NCBI GenBank assembly: GCA_002405875.1
Contig: DHMR01000088.1
Coordinates: forward strand, 1 to 21,511
Origin: a bacterium UBA4637
GTDB lineage: Bacteria; Bacteroidota; Bacteroidia; Bacteroidales; Bacteroidaceae
Direction: 5' to 3'
Length of the DNA stretch: 21,511 bases
Shown here piece by piece: positions 1-8,021 of the stretch. The notes under the pieces were generated by a model, which had not been told where the DNA came from, ran no database searches, and worked only from the letters and a program-made list of their open reading frames with translations. Within the stretch, counting starts at the first letter, position 1. Each line of letters begins with the position of its first letter. The translations under genes and the position numbers were made by a program.

Positions 1-93
1 GTGGATAAGATGGTCGGTATCCGAGTGGATAAGCGAGTAGAGGAGGAAGGTCTCGATATCTACGAGCATGGTGAGAGTGCTTATAGCAACTAA
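1..93 (+). CDS. amt: Ammonium transporter (Amt family), C-terminal end only
   Basis: Frame 1 is open from the left edge to a TAA at 91-93. The last residues read EEEGLDIYEHGESAYSN, the characteristic cytoplasmic C-terminal tail of Amt/AmtB channels (E. coli AmtB ends in a similar EGLDVNSHGENAY motif). This tail contacts the pore on the cytoplasmic side and is important for gating and P-II control in the family. Only 30 residues are visible, so the membrane segments lie outside the window. The right edge of the window carries the 5' end of a separate glnK-amt pair, so either the genome has two amt genes or this interval sits between duplicated copies. The family call rests on the tail motif alone, but that motif is distinctive. 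Confidence 0.8.
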   Translation: MDKMVGIRVDKRVEEEGLDIYEHGESAYSN

Positions 94-123
94 AGTTTGC
101 TTTTATTAGGCACATATAATATA

Positions 124-164
124 AAAAAGCCTTTCAGCGAGTTTTTCTTGCTGAAAGGCTTTTT
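124..164. terminator. Bidirectional rho-independent terminator
   Basis: A perfect stem is formed by AAAAAGCCTTTCAGC (124-138) and GCTGAAAGGCTTTTT (150-164), with an 11-nt loop. T-runs follow the stem on both strands. It lies between the amt stop codon and the convergent PIN toxin gene, so it can end transcription from both directions. Confidence 0.9.
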
Positions 165-194
165 GTGTTCTCTTTTCATAGAAACATTTCTGGT

Positions 195-644
195 TTATTT
201 TATTTCAGAAAGAAAGTCTTGGGGAGTAATAACTCTTAAATCTTTCATGTTAGCATCCTTGAAATCATGGATGTTGATCGTGATAAGATAGTCGCATTTG
301 GCGTTTTGGGCAGCTTTATACTGATAACTGTCTTCTAAATCAGTAAAATCAGTATTATTGACAGATGAAAGCAAGTCTTCCTTAAATATGTCTGCTACAG
401 AAAACGTAGATAATATGTTGGTCAGCATTTCTCTAAGTTTAGAGATGCGTTCTTCTTTCTCTGTGTGACCATTGCGTTTTAAGTGCAACTCTATAAGATA
501 AGTTAAGGTATAGAAAGAGCCAACGGAAATATAGCATTCCCATTCTTTTTCCTCTACTTTTCTTAGTATGTCCTCTACGCAGTTGGCGTTTTGTTTGTTG
601 CAGAGATAGTCTATAACAGTACATGTGTCAAAGAATAGTTTCAT
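195..644 (-). CDS. PIN-domain ribonuclease toxin (VapC-like)
   Basis: The 149-residue protein has the size and layout of a PIN-domain endoribonuclease. The N-terminus MKLFFDTCTVIDYL supplies the first acidic residue (D6) and a second Asp (D12). The C-terminal third has DLEDSYQYKAAQNAKCDYLITINIHDF, matching the conserved PIN pattern in which an acidic residue precedes an Ala-rich helix and is followed by a C-D-x-L-I-T strand. PIN toxins cleave RNA (tRNA, rRNA or mRNA) with divalent metal, and binding by the partner antitoxin blocks the active site. Its ATG overlaps the stop of the upstream small gene by 4 bp (ATGA), the usual translational coupling of toxin-antitoxin pairs. The RNA target cannot be read from the sequence. 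Confidence 0.82.
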   Translation of the reverse strand: MKLFFDTCTVIDYLCNKQNANCVEDILRKVEEKEWECYISVGSFYTLTYLIELHLKRNGHTEKEERISKLREMLTNILSTFSVADIFKEDLLSSVNNTDFTDLEDSYQYKAAQNAKCDYLITINIHDFKDANMKDLRVITPQDFLSEIK

Positions 645-883
645 ACCTCATACTTTTCTAAAAGAGCTTCTTCTATCATGTCTTTATAAGACAAGTTGCT
701 GGACAAACTACCACGCATATTACGAAAGGCTGAAGTAGATTTTTTCTTTTCAGTCTTTGTTTTGCTGGTACTCTGTAGCATGTATATGTATTGTTGAACA
801 AATTTGGTAGCTACAGATGTAAGTTTGTTCATGTCGATGTTAAGTCCCGCAGGAACATCTACGTTGAGAGTCATTGTGTTCAT
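641..883 (-). CDS. Putative antitoxin of the PIN-domain toxin
   Basis: An 80-residue protein, first gene of a two-gene minus-strand operon whose stop overlaps the toxin start by 4 bp. The N-terminal segment (MNTMTLNVDVPAGLNIDM) looks like a short beta strand as in ribbon-helix-helix or AbrB-like DNA-binding antitoxins. The middle is Lys/Ser/Thr-rich (TSKTKTEKKKSTS) and the C-terminus is an acidic helix (YKDMIEEALLEKYEV), the kind of segment that usually wraps the PIN toxin. I do not recognise a named family. The antitoxin role is inferred from size, order and overlap. Such antitoxins commonly repress their own promoter, which here would be the element at 910-917. Confidence 0.7.
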   Translation of the reverse strand: MNTMTLNVDVPAGLNIDMNKLTSVATKFVQQYIYMLQSTSKTKTEKKKSTSAFRNMRGSLSSNLSYKDMIEEALLEKYEV

Positions 884-909
884 AATCTACAAATTTCTGT
901 TTTGCGTCG

Positions 910-917
910 CAAAGATA
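910..917 (-). promoter_or_regulatory. Bacteroidota -7 element for the toxin-antitoxin operon
   Basis: On the minus strand this reads TATCTTTG, matching the TAnnTTTG consensus of the Bacteroidota primary sigma factor, and it lies 27 bp upstream of the antitoxin ATG. No clear TTG -33 element is visible at the usual 19-20 bp, so the promoter may be weak or may need a regulator. Confidence 0.55.
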
Positions 918-957
918 CGTATTTTTCTTTAATTCCGTGATATATTTTCCAGAAAAG

Positions 958-988
958 TTTGTGATTTCATGGATTATTTGTATCTTTG
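958..988 (+). promoter_or_regulatory. Promoter of the helicase-methylase-ATPase operon and its leader
   Basis: TTTG at 958-961, then 19 bp, then TATCTTTG at 981-988 gives a full match to the Bacteroidota -33/-7 promoter. Transcription should start near 994-996, about 455 nt upstream of the first start codon, so a long 5' leader is made. It is back to back with the toxin-antitoxin promoter. Confidence 0.75.
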
Positions 989-994
989 CAGTGT

Positions 995-1451
995 CATCCT
1001 TTGGATGGTGGGCATAGGTGATGCCTTCCGGTAAGTCCAGGGCTTGGCGCTATTTTATGAGAAAGACGTTTACTGCGTTTTCTTCTGACTAGTTTGGAAC
1101 CTAGGAAATTTCAAGATTTGTTCAGATGATTACAGATGTGAACGCCTATGCATATCGTATATATGCAGCACGAGGTGCGCCCTTTCGATTCGAGGGGGTG
1201 CGCTTAGTGCTATACCTATATACTATGGCGGCGTAGGCTTCTGTCACATTGTACTCTTGACAAATCAGGTTTTCCTAGGACCTCAAACTAGCAAGAGCAA
1301 AGCAAGTGATAGAACTCCTGCGCCGTTTTCTTGTTGGATAGGTTCTTTGTTGATAATCAGGTGTTAGCGTTAGGGAGTTAGCGATACCCGAAAAAGGAGA
1401 GGGAGCAGTATCCTCTCTCCGAAATGTAATAATGGCTAACAAGCAATAACT
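995..1451 (+). ncRNA. Long structured 5' leader or small RNA of unknown family
   Basis: About 455 nt separate the promoter from the helicase start, and no convincing protein-coding frame fills them. The stretch folds locally: CATCC/GGATG near 995-1007, GGCAT/ATGCC near 1011-1025, a GC-rich hairpin between GCAC (about 1167) and GTGC (about 1210), and GGAGAG/CTCTCC near 1396-1420 just before the gene. A 17-bp long-range helix joins 1089-1108 to 1271-1291, and GGCGC (1046-1050) can pair with GCGCC (1320-1324) outside it. It does not match tmRNA, RNase P, SRP or a riboswitch that I know. It could be a cis-regulatory leader, a stable RNA in its own right, or both. It holds no tRNA or CRISPR repeat. 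Confidence 0.4.
1089..1291 (+). repeat. Long-range inverted repeat in the leader
   Basis: CTAGTTTG (1089-1096) pairs with CAAACTAG (1284-1291), and CCTAGGAAA (1100-1108) pairs with TTTCCTAGG (1271-1279). Only a 3x4-nt internal loop interrupts the two blocks. The enclosed region of about 160 nt contains its own hairpins. Seventeen exact base pairs in two blocks over this span are unlikely by chance and support a folded RNA domain. Confidence 0.65.
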
Positions 1452-4400
1452 ATGATAGAAGTCGGCAATATCATCAAGAACCTTTCTGCTTCCGAATCCG
1501 TCGTTATCGACAAAATCAAGAAGCTGGGCTCGAAGTATTCTTTGAGTTTTACAGGTGTTAACTCCCATAAGCAAGGCTCCAAGATATTGGATGCCTCGCA
1601 GATGGATGCTTTGCAAGTATTGACTTCTGATGGCGAGTTTAATTTCTCTGGCAATCCCGAAAAGTTTATTCTCTTTGCTGAGGCGGAACGTATCAATTCT
1701 GCCTATCAGTTTGACCCACTCTTTGCCATCAACTGTAGTGTGGTTGATCCATTGCCCCACCAAGTGGAGGCGGTCTATAAATTTTTGCTTCCTCAACCAC
1801 GCATTCGTTTTCTTCTTGCCGATGATCCGGGAGCGGGAAAGACCATTATGACTGGTTTGCTCTTGAAGGAACTCTTGATGCGCCGCATCGTAGAGCGTAT
1901 CCTCATCGTTACTCCTGGAGGACTGACCAAGCAATGGCAGGAAGATGAGATGGGAGTGAAGTTCAATATCCCTTTCAAGTTGGTGAACCGAGAAGTGTTT
2001 TCTTCCGAACCTACAGTTTTCCAAACTTCCAATCATGTGGTGGCTTCCATCGACTTTATCAGTAAGGAAGATGTTCTCAATGTACTCTCACAAACTTCTT
2101 GGGACATCATCATCTTTGATGAGGCTCATAAGTTGTCTGCTTATGAATATGGAATCAAGACCTATCGTAGCAAGCGATATGAGGCTGCCCATGTGCTCTC
2201 CAAGCAGTGTGAGCATCTGCTCTTGCTTACCGCCACACCCCACCGAGGTAGAAAGGATACCTTTAAGCTCTTGATGCAACTCCTCGACGAGGACATCTTT
2301 GCCACAGATGATTTGGCAGCGGAACGTGTTCGGGAGTTGAGTCAGGACGGATGCAATAAGTTCTTTATTCGCCGTCTGAAGGAAGATATGAAGGATTGGG
2401 ATGGCAAACCGCTCTACAAAGACCGATACACCAAGACGGTTTCCTACAACCTGACTTATGAAGAGAAACACCTTTATGATGCCGTGACTGAATATCTGAC
2501 GGTTCGCAAGGAGCAAGCTGCCGAGGCTAAGAATATCCATGTGTCTCTTGCCTTGCAGGTGATGCAACGCCGACTGGTGAGTTCCATCTATGCCATCCGC
2601 AACACGCTTCGTAAGCGTTGGTTGGCTTTGCAGGGACTTGCCGACGAGTTAGATAAGAACCCTTCGCTCTGGAAACAGCGAGTAAAGTTGGACGACATGG
2701 ATGTGGATAATCTCGATGAGTTTGACGAGTTGGATGATGAGGAGCGTGATGCGCTTGACAATATCATGGCAGACCCGAAGAAACTTAAACTCTTCACAAC
2801 CTCTAAGAGCATAGCCGAAATCAAGCAGGAGGCTGCCGAGGTGAAGAATCTCTATGAGATGGCCAACACGCTCTATACCCAACAGAAAGAGGAACAGAAA
2901 TATCGTGAATTGAAAAGTCTGCTTACTTCGCAGGGGGTAGTGGATGGTGAGAAACTGGTCATCTTTACCGAACATAAGGATACCTTGCTTTATCTGCAGG
3001 AACGATTGAGTAACAATGGCTATACTGTGGCAACCATTCATGGCGGAATGACCGTGGATGAACGGCGTGAGGCACAATGTCGCTTCATGACACCCGACGT
3101 GCAGATTCTTATCTGTACCGATGCGGCTGGTGAAGGCATCAACCTCCAGTTCTGCCGATTGTTGATTAACTGGGATATTCCGTGGAATCCGAACCGTCTG
3201 GAACAGCGAATGGGACGTATTCATCGTTATGGTCAGCAGTCGGATGTCATTGTGTTCAACATGGTGGCGAGCAATACCCGCGAAGGTCAGGTATTGAAGA
3301 AGTTGCTCAACAAGCTCGACATTATCCGAGAGCAGTTGGGTGATGATAGGGTGTATGATGTGATACAAGATGTATTGAAAGGCGTTTCGCTCGACAACAT
3401 CATTTGTTCTGTGCTCGATGGCAGGGAGAGTGAACTCGATCGGTTCATTGACAAGGATGATAAGGAGTTGACCGATATTTTCAAGCGTTCCATTGATGAG
3501 CAAGACCATTCGATAGCCCATACCGAAGTGGATTATCATGATGCCCAACAGTTGAAGGAAGAAAGTGACGAACGCCGGTTGCAACCCATATACATCAAGC
3601 AGTTCTTTGGGCGAGCCTTCCATTATTTGGGTGGTGAGTATCAAGAGGTGATAGATGGCATTTTCCAAGTCACCCAGATTCCAGAGGTGTTGGTCAAGCG
3701 ATTGAAAGACGACCATCGTATCTACGCCGAGAATCTCAAGTCGCTCTATTTCTTCTTCGATAAGCATCGCTATTTGGAGTATGAGCGAACCAACGCCCAG
3801 TATGGAAAAGCGCATTATATCAATCCTGGTAATGCACTGTTTGATAGCCTTATCGAATGTGTACGAGACAGCTATCGTGAGGAAATGCTCAAGGGTACGG
3901 TCTTGGTCTCTCCAGAAGACAGACATCCTTACTTTGCCTACTTCGTGAAGAACCAGATACAAGACAATCGTCCTACGCAGAATGGGGAGCCTAATATCGC
4001 CAATGAACTGTTGAGCCTTATCTGCCAACAAGAGAATGGGCAATTTGAGCGTACATCGCCAGCCAAGCTTCTCGACCTCTGTCCGCCTACAGCTTTTGCC
4101 AAGGTGGTAACCCCGCCTGCTCCTTCCTCTGAGGATGAAGTGATGGAATGGGCTTTTGAGCATCAGACGGAGCCTTTGCTTGTGGGAACCCAGAAACGAG
4201 TGAAGGCAGACAACGAGAGCCGACGGAAATATCTGGAGGATGCCTTTGAGCAAGTGATATTCGATGTGCAGGGTGAAATCAATGAGTTGCAAGGCAAGGC
4301 ATTGATGTCTGACGACGAGAAAACGCAGATGAAGCTGCAAGCAAAGGAGCAACGTTTGGCAGATTTGAAACAGCGCAAGCATGAGCGCTTGGAGCAAATG

Positions 4401-4877
4401 AGGCATGGTGCAGAGCTGTTTGCGGTAGAGCCAAAGGTATTGGGATGTGCTTATGTGGTGCCGCTCAACCAGATGGAGTATCGGCAAAGCTATGGTATGA
4501 GTCGTGATGATGAGGTGGAACATATTGCTATGCAGCAGGCAATGGAGTATGAGCGACAGCAAAGTAGAGAACCTGTGGATGTATCTGCCGACAATGTGGG
4601 GTATGACATCCGAAGTCTGGCTTCTGACGGAAGCAAGCGATACATCGAAGTGAAAGGTAGGAGTGGCACCGATGGGGTGATGCTCAGTGAGAACGAGATA
4701 AATCGTCTCGCCCAGTTGGGCAACAAGGCTTGGCTCTATATTGTGACCGATTGTGCCACTAAGCCCCAGTTGCATCTGATATGCAATCCTGCCCAACGCA
4801 TGAATTTTGAAATGAAAACCAAGGGAGTGCAGTTCTTCTTGCCACTTACTGAATGGCAAGCCCACGAGGAAGCATGA
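1452..4877 (+). CDS. SNF2/DEAD-like helicase with C-terminal DUF3883 domain
   Basis: This 1141-residue superfamily 2 ATPase is the first gene of the operon. Visible motifs in order: Walker A DDPGAGKT (124-131), motif II DEAH (223-226), motif III TATPH (260-264), motif V TDAAGEGINLQ (556-566) and motif VI QRMGRIHRYGQ (585-595), the arrangement of RapA/SNF2-type translocases of COG0553. An acidic insert lies near 414-440. A Lys/Glu-rich coiled coil around 955-1000 precedes the last ~90 residues, which match DUF3883 (YDIRS then RYIEVKGR at about 1051-1070). That E-x-K pattern after an Asp resembles PD-(D/E)xK nuclease folds. The likely job is ATP-driven translocation on invading DNA, possibly with cleavage by DUF3883. 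It is followed after 26 bp by a methylase gene, pointing to a modification-linked defence operon. DISARM DrmD is also a SNF2-type helicase, but the other DISARM genes are absent. Confidence 0.85.
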   Translation: MIEVGNIIKNLSASESVVIDKIKKLGSKYSLSFTGVNSHKQGSKILDASQMDALQVLTSDGEFNFSGNPEKFILFAEAERINSAYQFDPLFAINCSVVDPLPHQVEAVYKFLLPQPRIRFLLADDPGAGKTIMTGLLLKELLMRRIVERILIVTPGGLTKQWQEDEMGVKFNIPFKLVNREVFSSEPTVFQTSNHVVASIDFISKEDVLNVLSQTSWDIIIFDEAHKLSAYEYGIKTYRSKRYEAAHVLSKQCEHLLLLTATPHRGRKDTFKLLMQLLDEDIFATDDLAAERVRELSQDGCNKFFIRRLKEDMKDWDGKPLYKDRYTKTVSYNLTYEEKHLYDAVTEYLTVRKEQAAEAKNIHVSLALQVMQRRLVSSIYAIRNTLRKRWLALQGLADELDKNPSLWKQRVKLDDMDVDNLDEFDELDDEERDALDNIMADPKKLKLFTTSKSIAEIKQEAAEVKNLYEMANTLYTQQKEEQKYRELKSLLTSQGVVDGEKLVIFTEHKDTLLYLQERLSNNGYTVATIHGGMTVDERREAQCRFMTPDVQILICTDAAGEGINLQFCRLLINWDIPWNPNRLEQRMGRIHRYGQQSDVIVFNMVASNTREGQVLKKLLNKLDIIREQLGDDRVYDVIQDVLKGVSLDNIICSVLDGRESELDRFIDKDDKELTDIFKRSIDEQDHSIAHTEVDYHDAQQLKEESDERRLQPIYIKQFFGRAFHYLGGEYQEVIDGIFQVTQIPEVLVKRLKDDHRIYAENLKSLYFFFDKHRYLEYERTNAQYGKAHYINPGNALFDSLIECVRDSYREEMLKGTVLVSPEDRHPYFAYFVKNQIQDNRPTQNGEPNIANELLSLICQQENGQFERTSPAKLLDLCPPTAFAKVVTPPAPSSEDEVMEWAFEHQTEPLLVGTQKRVKADNESRRKYLEDAFEQVIFDVQGEINELQGKALMSDDEKTQMKLQAKEQRLADLKQRKHERLEQMRHGAELFAVEPKVLGCAYVVPLNQMEYRQSYGMSRDDEVEHIAMQQAMEYERQQSREPVDVSADNVGYDIRSLASDGSKRYIEVKGRSGTDGVMLSENEINRLAQLGNKAWLYIVTDCATKPQLHLICNPAQRMNFEMKTKGVQFFLPLTEWQAHEEA

Positions 4878-4903
4878 CCTTTCGATATAAACGGATTTAT
4901 TGA

Positions 4904-7900
4904 ATGAATGAGATAATGAAAGCAAAGAAACTGATAGAGGTAGCCTTGCCTATCAAGGAAATTTCGGCAGAGAGCGTAAGAGATAAGTCCATCCGCCATG
5001 GGCATATCTCTACCTTGCATTTGTGGTGGGCACGTCGCCCACTGCCAGTTTGCCGTGCCGTTGTTTTTGCCAGTTTGGTTCCCGACCCGTTGGATGAACA
5101 TTGTCCACAGGCATTCCGTGATGCCGTGGCTATAATATTGGGACCACAAACGAAGGGTGTGGTGTCTGTAGATGTCTATCTGCCTTATAAAGATATTCCT
5201 TATACTTCCGTTGAAGACCCAATGGAGGACAATCTGCGTAATCGCTTGATGATGTTCATTGGCAAGTTCTCAGAAACGTGCCAACAGAATATGAAGGACG
5301 GTAAGAGTACGCCGCCCAAGGAACAGTTGTCGGATGGTTCCCTCATCAAGTGGGAGAACAAGAACAACAAGAAGATTCTTCGTATGGCTCGTGAACTCAT
5401 CTATGTAGCTTATCATGCTGAGCGTGAACCTGAGTTGGGGTATGAGAGCTTGCATCGCCAGTTTGATGCTTCTTTTGATGCTATTGCTGAGGCTGAGAAG
5501 GCTTTGTATAGTGTAGTGGATAGACACATAAAAACACCTGAGGTGGAGAAAATGGAGGAAAACTTGCAACAAGCCATTGAGCATTTCCAAAACGAGATGC
5601 CATCTGTTTTCGACCCATTTGCTGGGGGAGGAGCCATTCCTTTGGAGGCGGCACGCCTAGGGTGTCGCAGCTTTGGTAATGACATCAATCCTGTTGCGCA
5701 TATCATAGAACGTGGTTCTGCCGAGTTTCCTCAGAAATATGGAAAACCTATTGTGTATAGTGAGGCTGAGTTCAAGAAAAAATATGGGGAACGAGGCTTG
5801 AAAATGACGCAGGAGAAAGGAAAAGACATTATTCTTGACGAGAATGGTAACTATCGCATCCCGAACCGATTGAGTTGGGATGTGGAGTACTATGGTTTGC
5901 AACTTATAGAGAGAACAGAGAAAAGTACAAGAAATCTTTATTATTTTGATGAAAATGATAATCGTCCTTCAGTTTATTATTGGGTTAAATTTGCAAAGTG
6001 TTCTAATCCAGGATGTTCGTCTGAGGTCCCTTTGTTTAAACAATGGTATCTGTCAAATCCTCGCTCAAACAAGTCGTTTGAACGTATTAAGCATTTTGAA
6101 ATAAACGAGGAAACAAAAGAGGTTGATATTTGTGATGGTAAATACAATGGTTTACCCATTGTGAATCGTGGAAATGTTTGTTGTCCTTATTGTGGCGCAA
6201 TTACTGAGAAAAATTTGATTAAAGAGCAATTTAAAAATAGTACAATTACAGAGAAGATAGTTGCTTTAGTATATGATACTGATAAAGGAAAGAATTTTGT
6301 CAAAGCTACTCCTTTATGCCAATTGAAATATGACCAAATTGAAGAACAATTGATACCTATAGAAAAGTTACAACCAAATTCTGCAGGAGGAGATATTTTG
6401 AGTTGGGGATATACAGAATGGGGAGAGCTCTTTAATAAAAGACAATTAGCAGTATTGTATGCTTTTTGTAATGAATTAAATGAACTTTTTTTAGATACAG
6501 AAGATGAACTATATGCTACTGCTATAAGAACTTATTTGGCAATTTTAGTAGATAGAATAGCTGTAAGAATGAGTTCTTTCGGAAAGTGGCATGTTCTGCA
6601 AGATACTGTTGAACATCTGTTTGGAAGGCAAGCAATTCAAATGAATTTTGATTATCCCGAAATGGATCCATTTAGTAAAATATCAAGTTCTGCATATGGA
6701 CAGCTTGGAGCCATTGTTGATTTCATAGTAGAAGAATGTAATATACCATTCCATTCGGTTGTACAAAATGTAGCAAGTGGGGATAAATTGTTGTTTCCAA
6801 AAAAATGGCTTACTGCAGTAGTAACAGATCCGCCATATTATAATGCTATAGCTTATGCTGATATATCTGATTTTTTCTATGTTTGGCTAAAACGAACTTT
6901 GGGAAAAGTTTTTTCAGATATATTTGCGACACCTCAAACCCCAAAAGCCGAAGAATGTACAGCTCTAAAACATCATCATAATAATGATGAAATGGAAGCT
7001 CGACATTTTTTTGAAAATAAACTTTTGCAGATATTTGGTGCCATAGAAATACAAACAAGGGACATTGTTTGTATAATGTTTGCTCATCAGAGTACAGAGG
7101 CATGGACAACATTATGCAACTCAATTCTTGGAGCGAGAATGAATATTACTGGTTCTTGGCCAATGGATACGGAAGTTTCTGGTGCACTGAAAACGAATAA
7201 AGCCTTTCTTGAATCCTCCGTCACGGTAGCTTGTCGCCCATCCGAGCGTCGAGGATTCGGCGAATATAAAGAAGTGAAGCGAGATATAGAGGCAAAGGTT
7301 AAGGAAGAGGTGGAATCTCTCTATGAGTTAGGTTTCCGAGGTGCTGACCTCTTAACTGCTTGTTTTGGTCAAGCCGTTAGTGAGTTTGGACGTTACAAAA
7401 CCGTGGAGAAGGCAGATGGCAGCGAGGTGAATGTTGGCGAACTCTTGGAGATGGCACGCAATGCTGCCTTTGATGCTTTGTTGGCTGGTGTGCAAGGTGA
7501 TGACTATACCAAGTTCTATGTTGGCTGGTTGCAACTGAATGGTGCTGGTGAGACCGACTACGACGATGCTACCAAGTTTACTCGTGTGGGAGTGAATGTC
7601 GATATTAATGACATTAAGCACAAGCATCTTTTGATATTGGAAGGCAAGAAAATGCACATCGCCATGGCTGCGGAACATCTCAACTATCCTCTGGAGGGTA
7701 CTAAGCCTACCGACTCTCTGATAGACCAAGCCCATCGTGCCATTCTCTTATGGCGAGAGGGTAATCGTCAGAGCATTCTTAGGTTCATTGCCAACATAGC
7801 TTCGGAAAGTAGTTCTCCACTTTGGCGATTGCTCGCCACATTGAAAGAATTGCTTCCTGCTGGAGATGACCTCAAGGATGTGCAAGGCTTGTTGCAGAAT

Positions 7901-7966
7901 GCCGATGACTTGCGACAAAATTGTCATAAACAGCAAGTTCATGCGGAAGGAAACTTGAATTTCTGA
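4904..7966 (+). CDS. DUF1156 adenine-specific DNA methylase with zinc ribbon (COG1743-like)
   Basis: The 1020-residue protein begins with the DUF1156 signature (KKLIEVALPIKEIS, then HISTLHLWWARRPLP at about 35-49). The SAM-binding motif I is DPFAGGGAIPLEAA (237-250) with an acidic GNDINPVA strand after it, and catalytic motif IV is DPPYYN (642-647), typical of N6-adenine or N4-cytosine amino-methylases. Between them is a zinc ribbon: C366 and C371, then CCPYC (426-430). It presumably marks self DNA so that the helicase and ATPase act on unmodified DNA. The start at 4904 is used; an in-frame ATG at 4916 is an alternative. The segment of about 5900-7190, covering the zinc ribbon and DPPY, is visibly richer in A and T than both ends of the gene, suggesting exchange of the specificity region. 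Confidence 0.87.
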   Translation: MNEIMKAKKLIEVALPIKEISAESVRDKSIRHGHISTLHLWWARRPLPVCRAVVFASLVPDPLDEHCPQAFRDAVAIILGPQTKGVVSVDVYLPYKDIPYTSVEDPMEDNLRNRLMMFIGKFSETCQQNMKDGKSTPPKEQLSDGSLIKWENKNNKKILRMARELIYVAYHAEREPELGYESLHRQFDASFDAIAEAEKALYSVVDRHIKTPEVEKMEENLQQAIEHFQNEMPSVFDPFAGGGAIPLEAARLGCRSFGNDINPVAHIIERGSAEFPQKYGKPIVYSEAEFKKKYGERGLKMTQEKGKDIILDENGNYRIPNRLSWDVEYYGLQLIERTEKSTRNLYYFDENDNRPSVYYWVKFAKCSNPGCSSEVPLFKQWYLSNPRSNKSFERIKHFEINEETKEVDICDGKYNGLPIVNRGNVCCPYCGAITEKNLIKEQFKNSTITEKIVALVYDTDKGKNFVKATPLCQLKYDQIEEQLIPIEKLQPNSAGGDILSWGYTEWGELFNKRQLAVLYAFCNELNELFLDTEDELYATAIRTYLAILVDRIAVRMSSFGKWHVLQDTVEHLFGRQAIQMNFDYPEMDPFSKISSSAYGQLGAIVDFIVEECNIPFHSVVQNVASGDKLLFPKKWLTAVVTDPPYYNAIAYADISDFFYVWLKRTLGKVFSDIFATPQTPKAEECTALKHHHNNDEMEARHFFENKLLQIFGAIEIQTRDIVCIMFAHQSTEAWTTLCNSILGARMNITGSWPMDTEVSGALKTNKAFLESSVTVACRPSERRGFGEYKEVKRDIEAKVKEEVESLYELGFRGADLLTACFGQAVSEFGRYKTVEKADGSEVNVGELLEMARNAAFDALLAGVQGDDYTKFYVGWLQLNGAGETDYDDATKFTRVGVNVDINDIKHKHLLILEGKKMHIAMAAEHLNYPLEGTKPTDSLIDQAHRAILLWREGNRQSILRFIANIASESSSPLWRLLATLKELLPAGDDLKDVQGLLQNADDLRQNCHKQQVHAEGNLNF

Positions 7967-8021
7967 TAAAGACAATGAGCATATATATAATAATGTGTAA
8001 TCATTTAAAAGCAAACAAACG

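Noticed and set aside
97..291. Plus-strand 64-codon frame after the amt gene
   Set aside because: It runs through the terminator hairpin and antisense to the PIN toxin, and has no ribosome-binding site.
995..1451. tmRNA, RNase P or SRP RNA
   Set aside because: A short stretch near 1030 (AAGTCCAGGGCT) recalls the RNase P P4 strand, but the partner strand and other conserved elements are missing, and the tmRNA tag and tRNA-like ends are absent.
1275..2036. Minus-strand 253-codon frame across the leader and helicase start
   Set aside because: Most of it is antisense to the helicase Walker region and it has no domain; the leader part has RNA-like structure instead.
2649..4925. 758-codon open frame antisense to the helicase gene
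   Set aside because: It is fully covered by a gene with all helicase motifs. Its translation is low-complexity and Leu/His/Ile-rich with no domain, so it is a mirror of the coding bias on the other strand.
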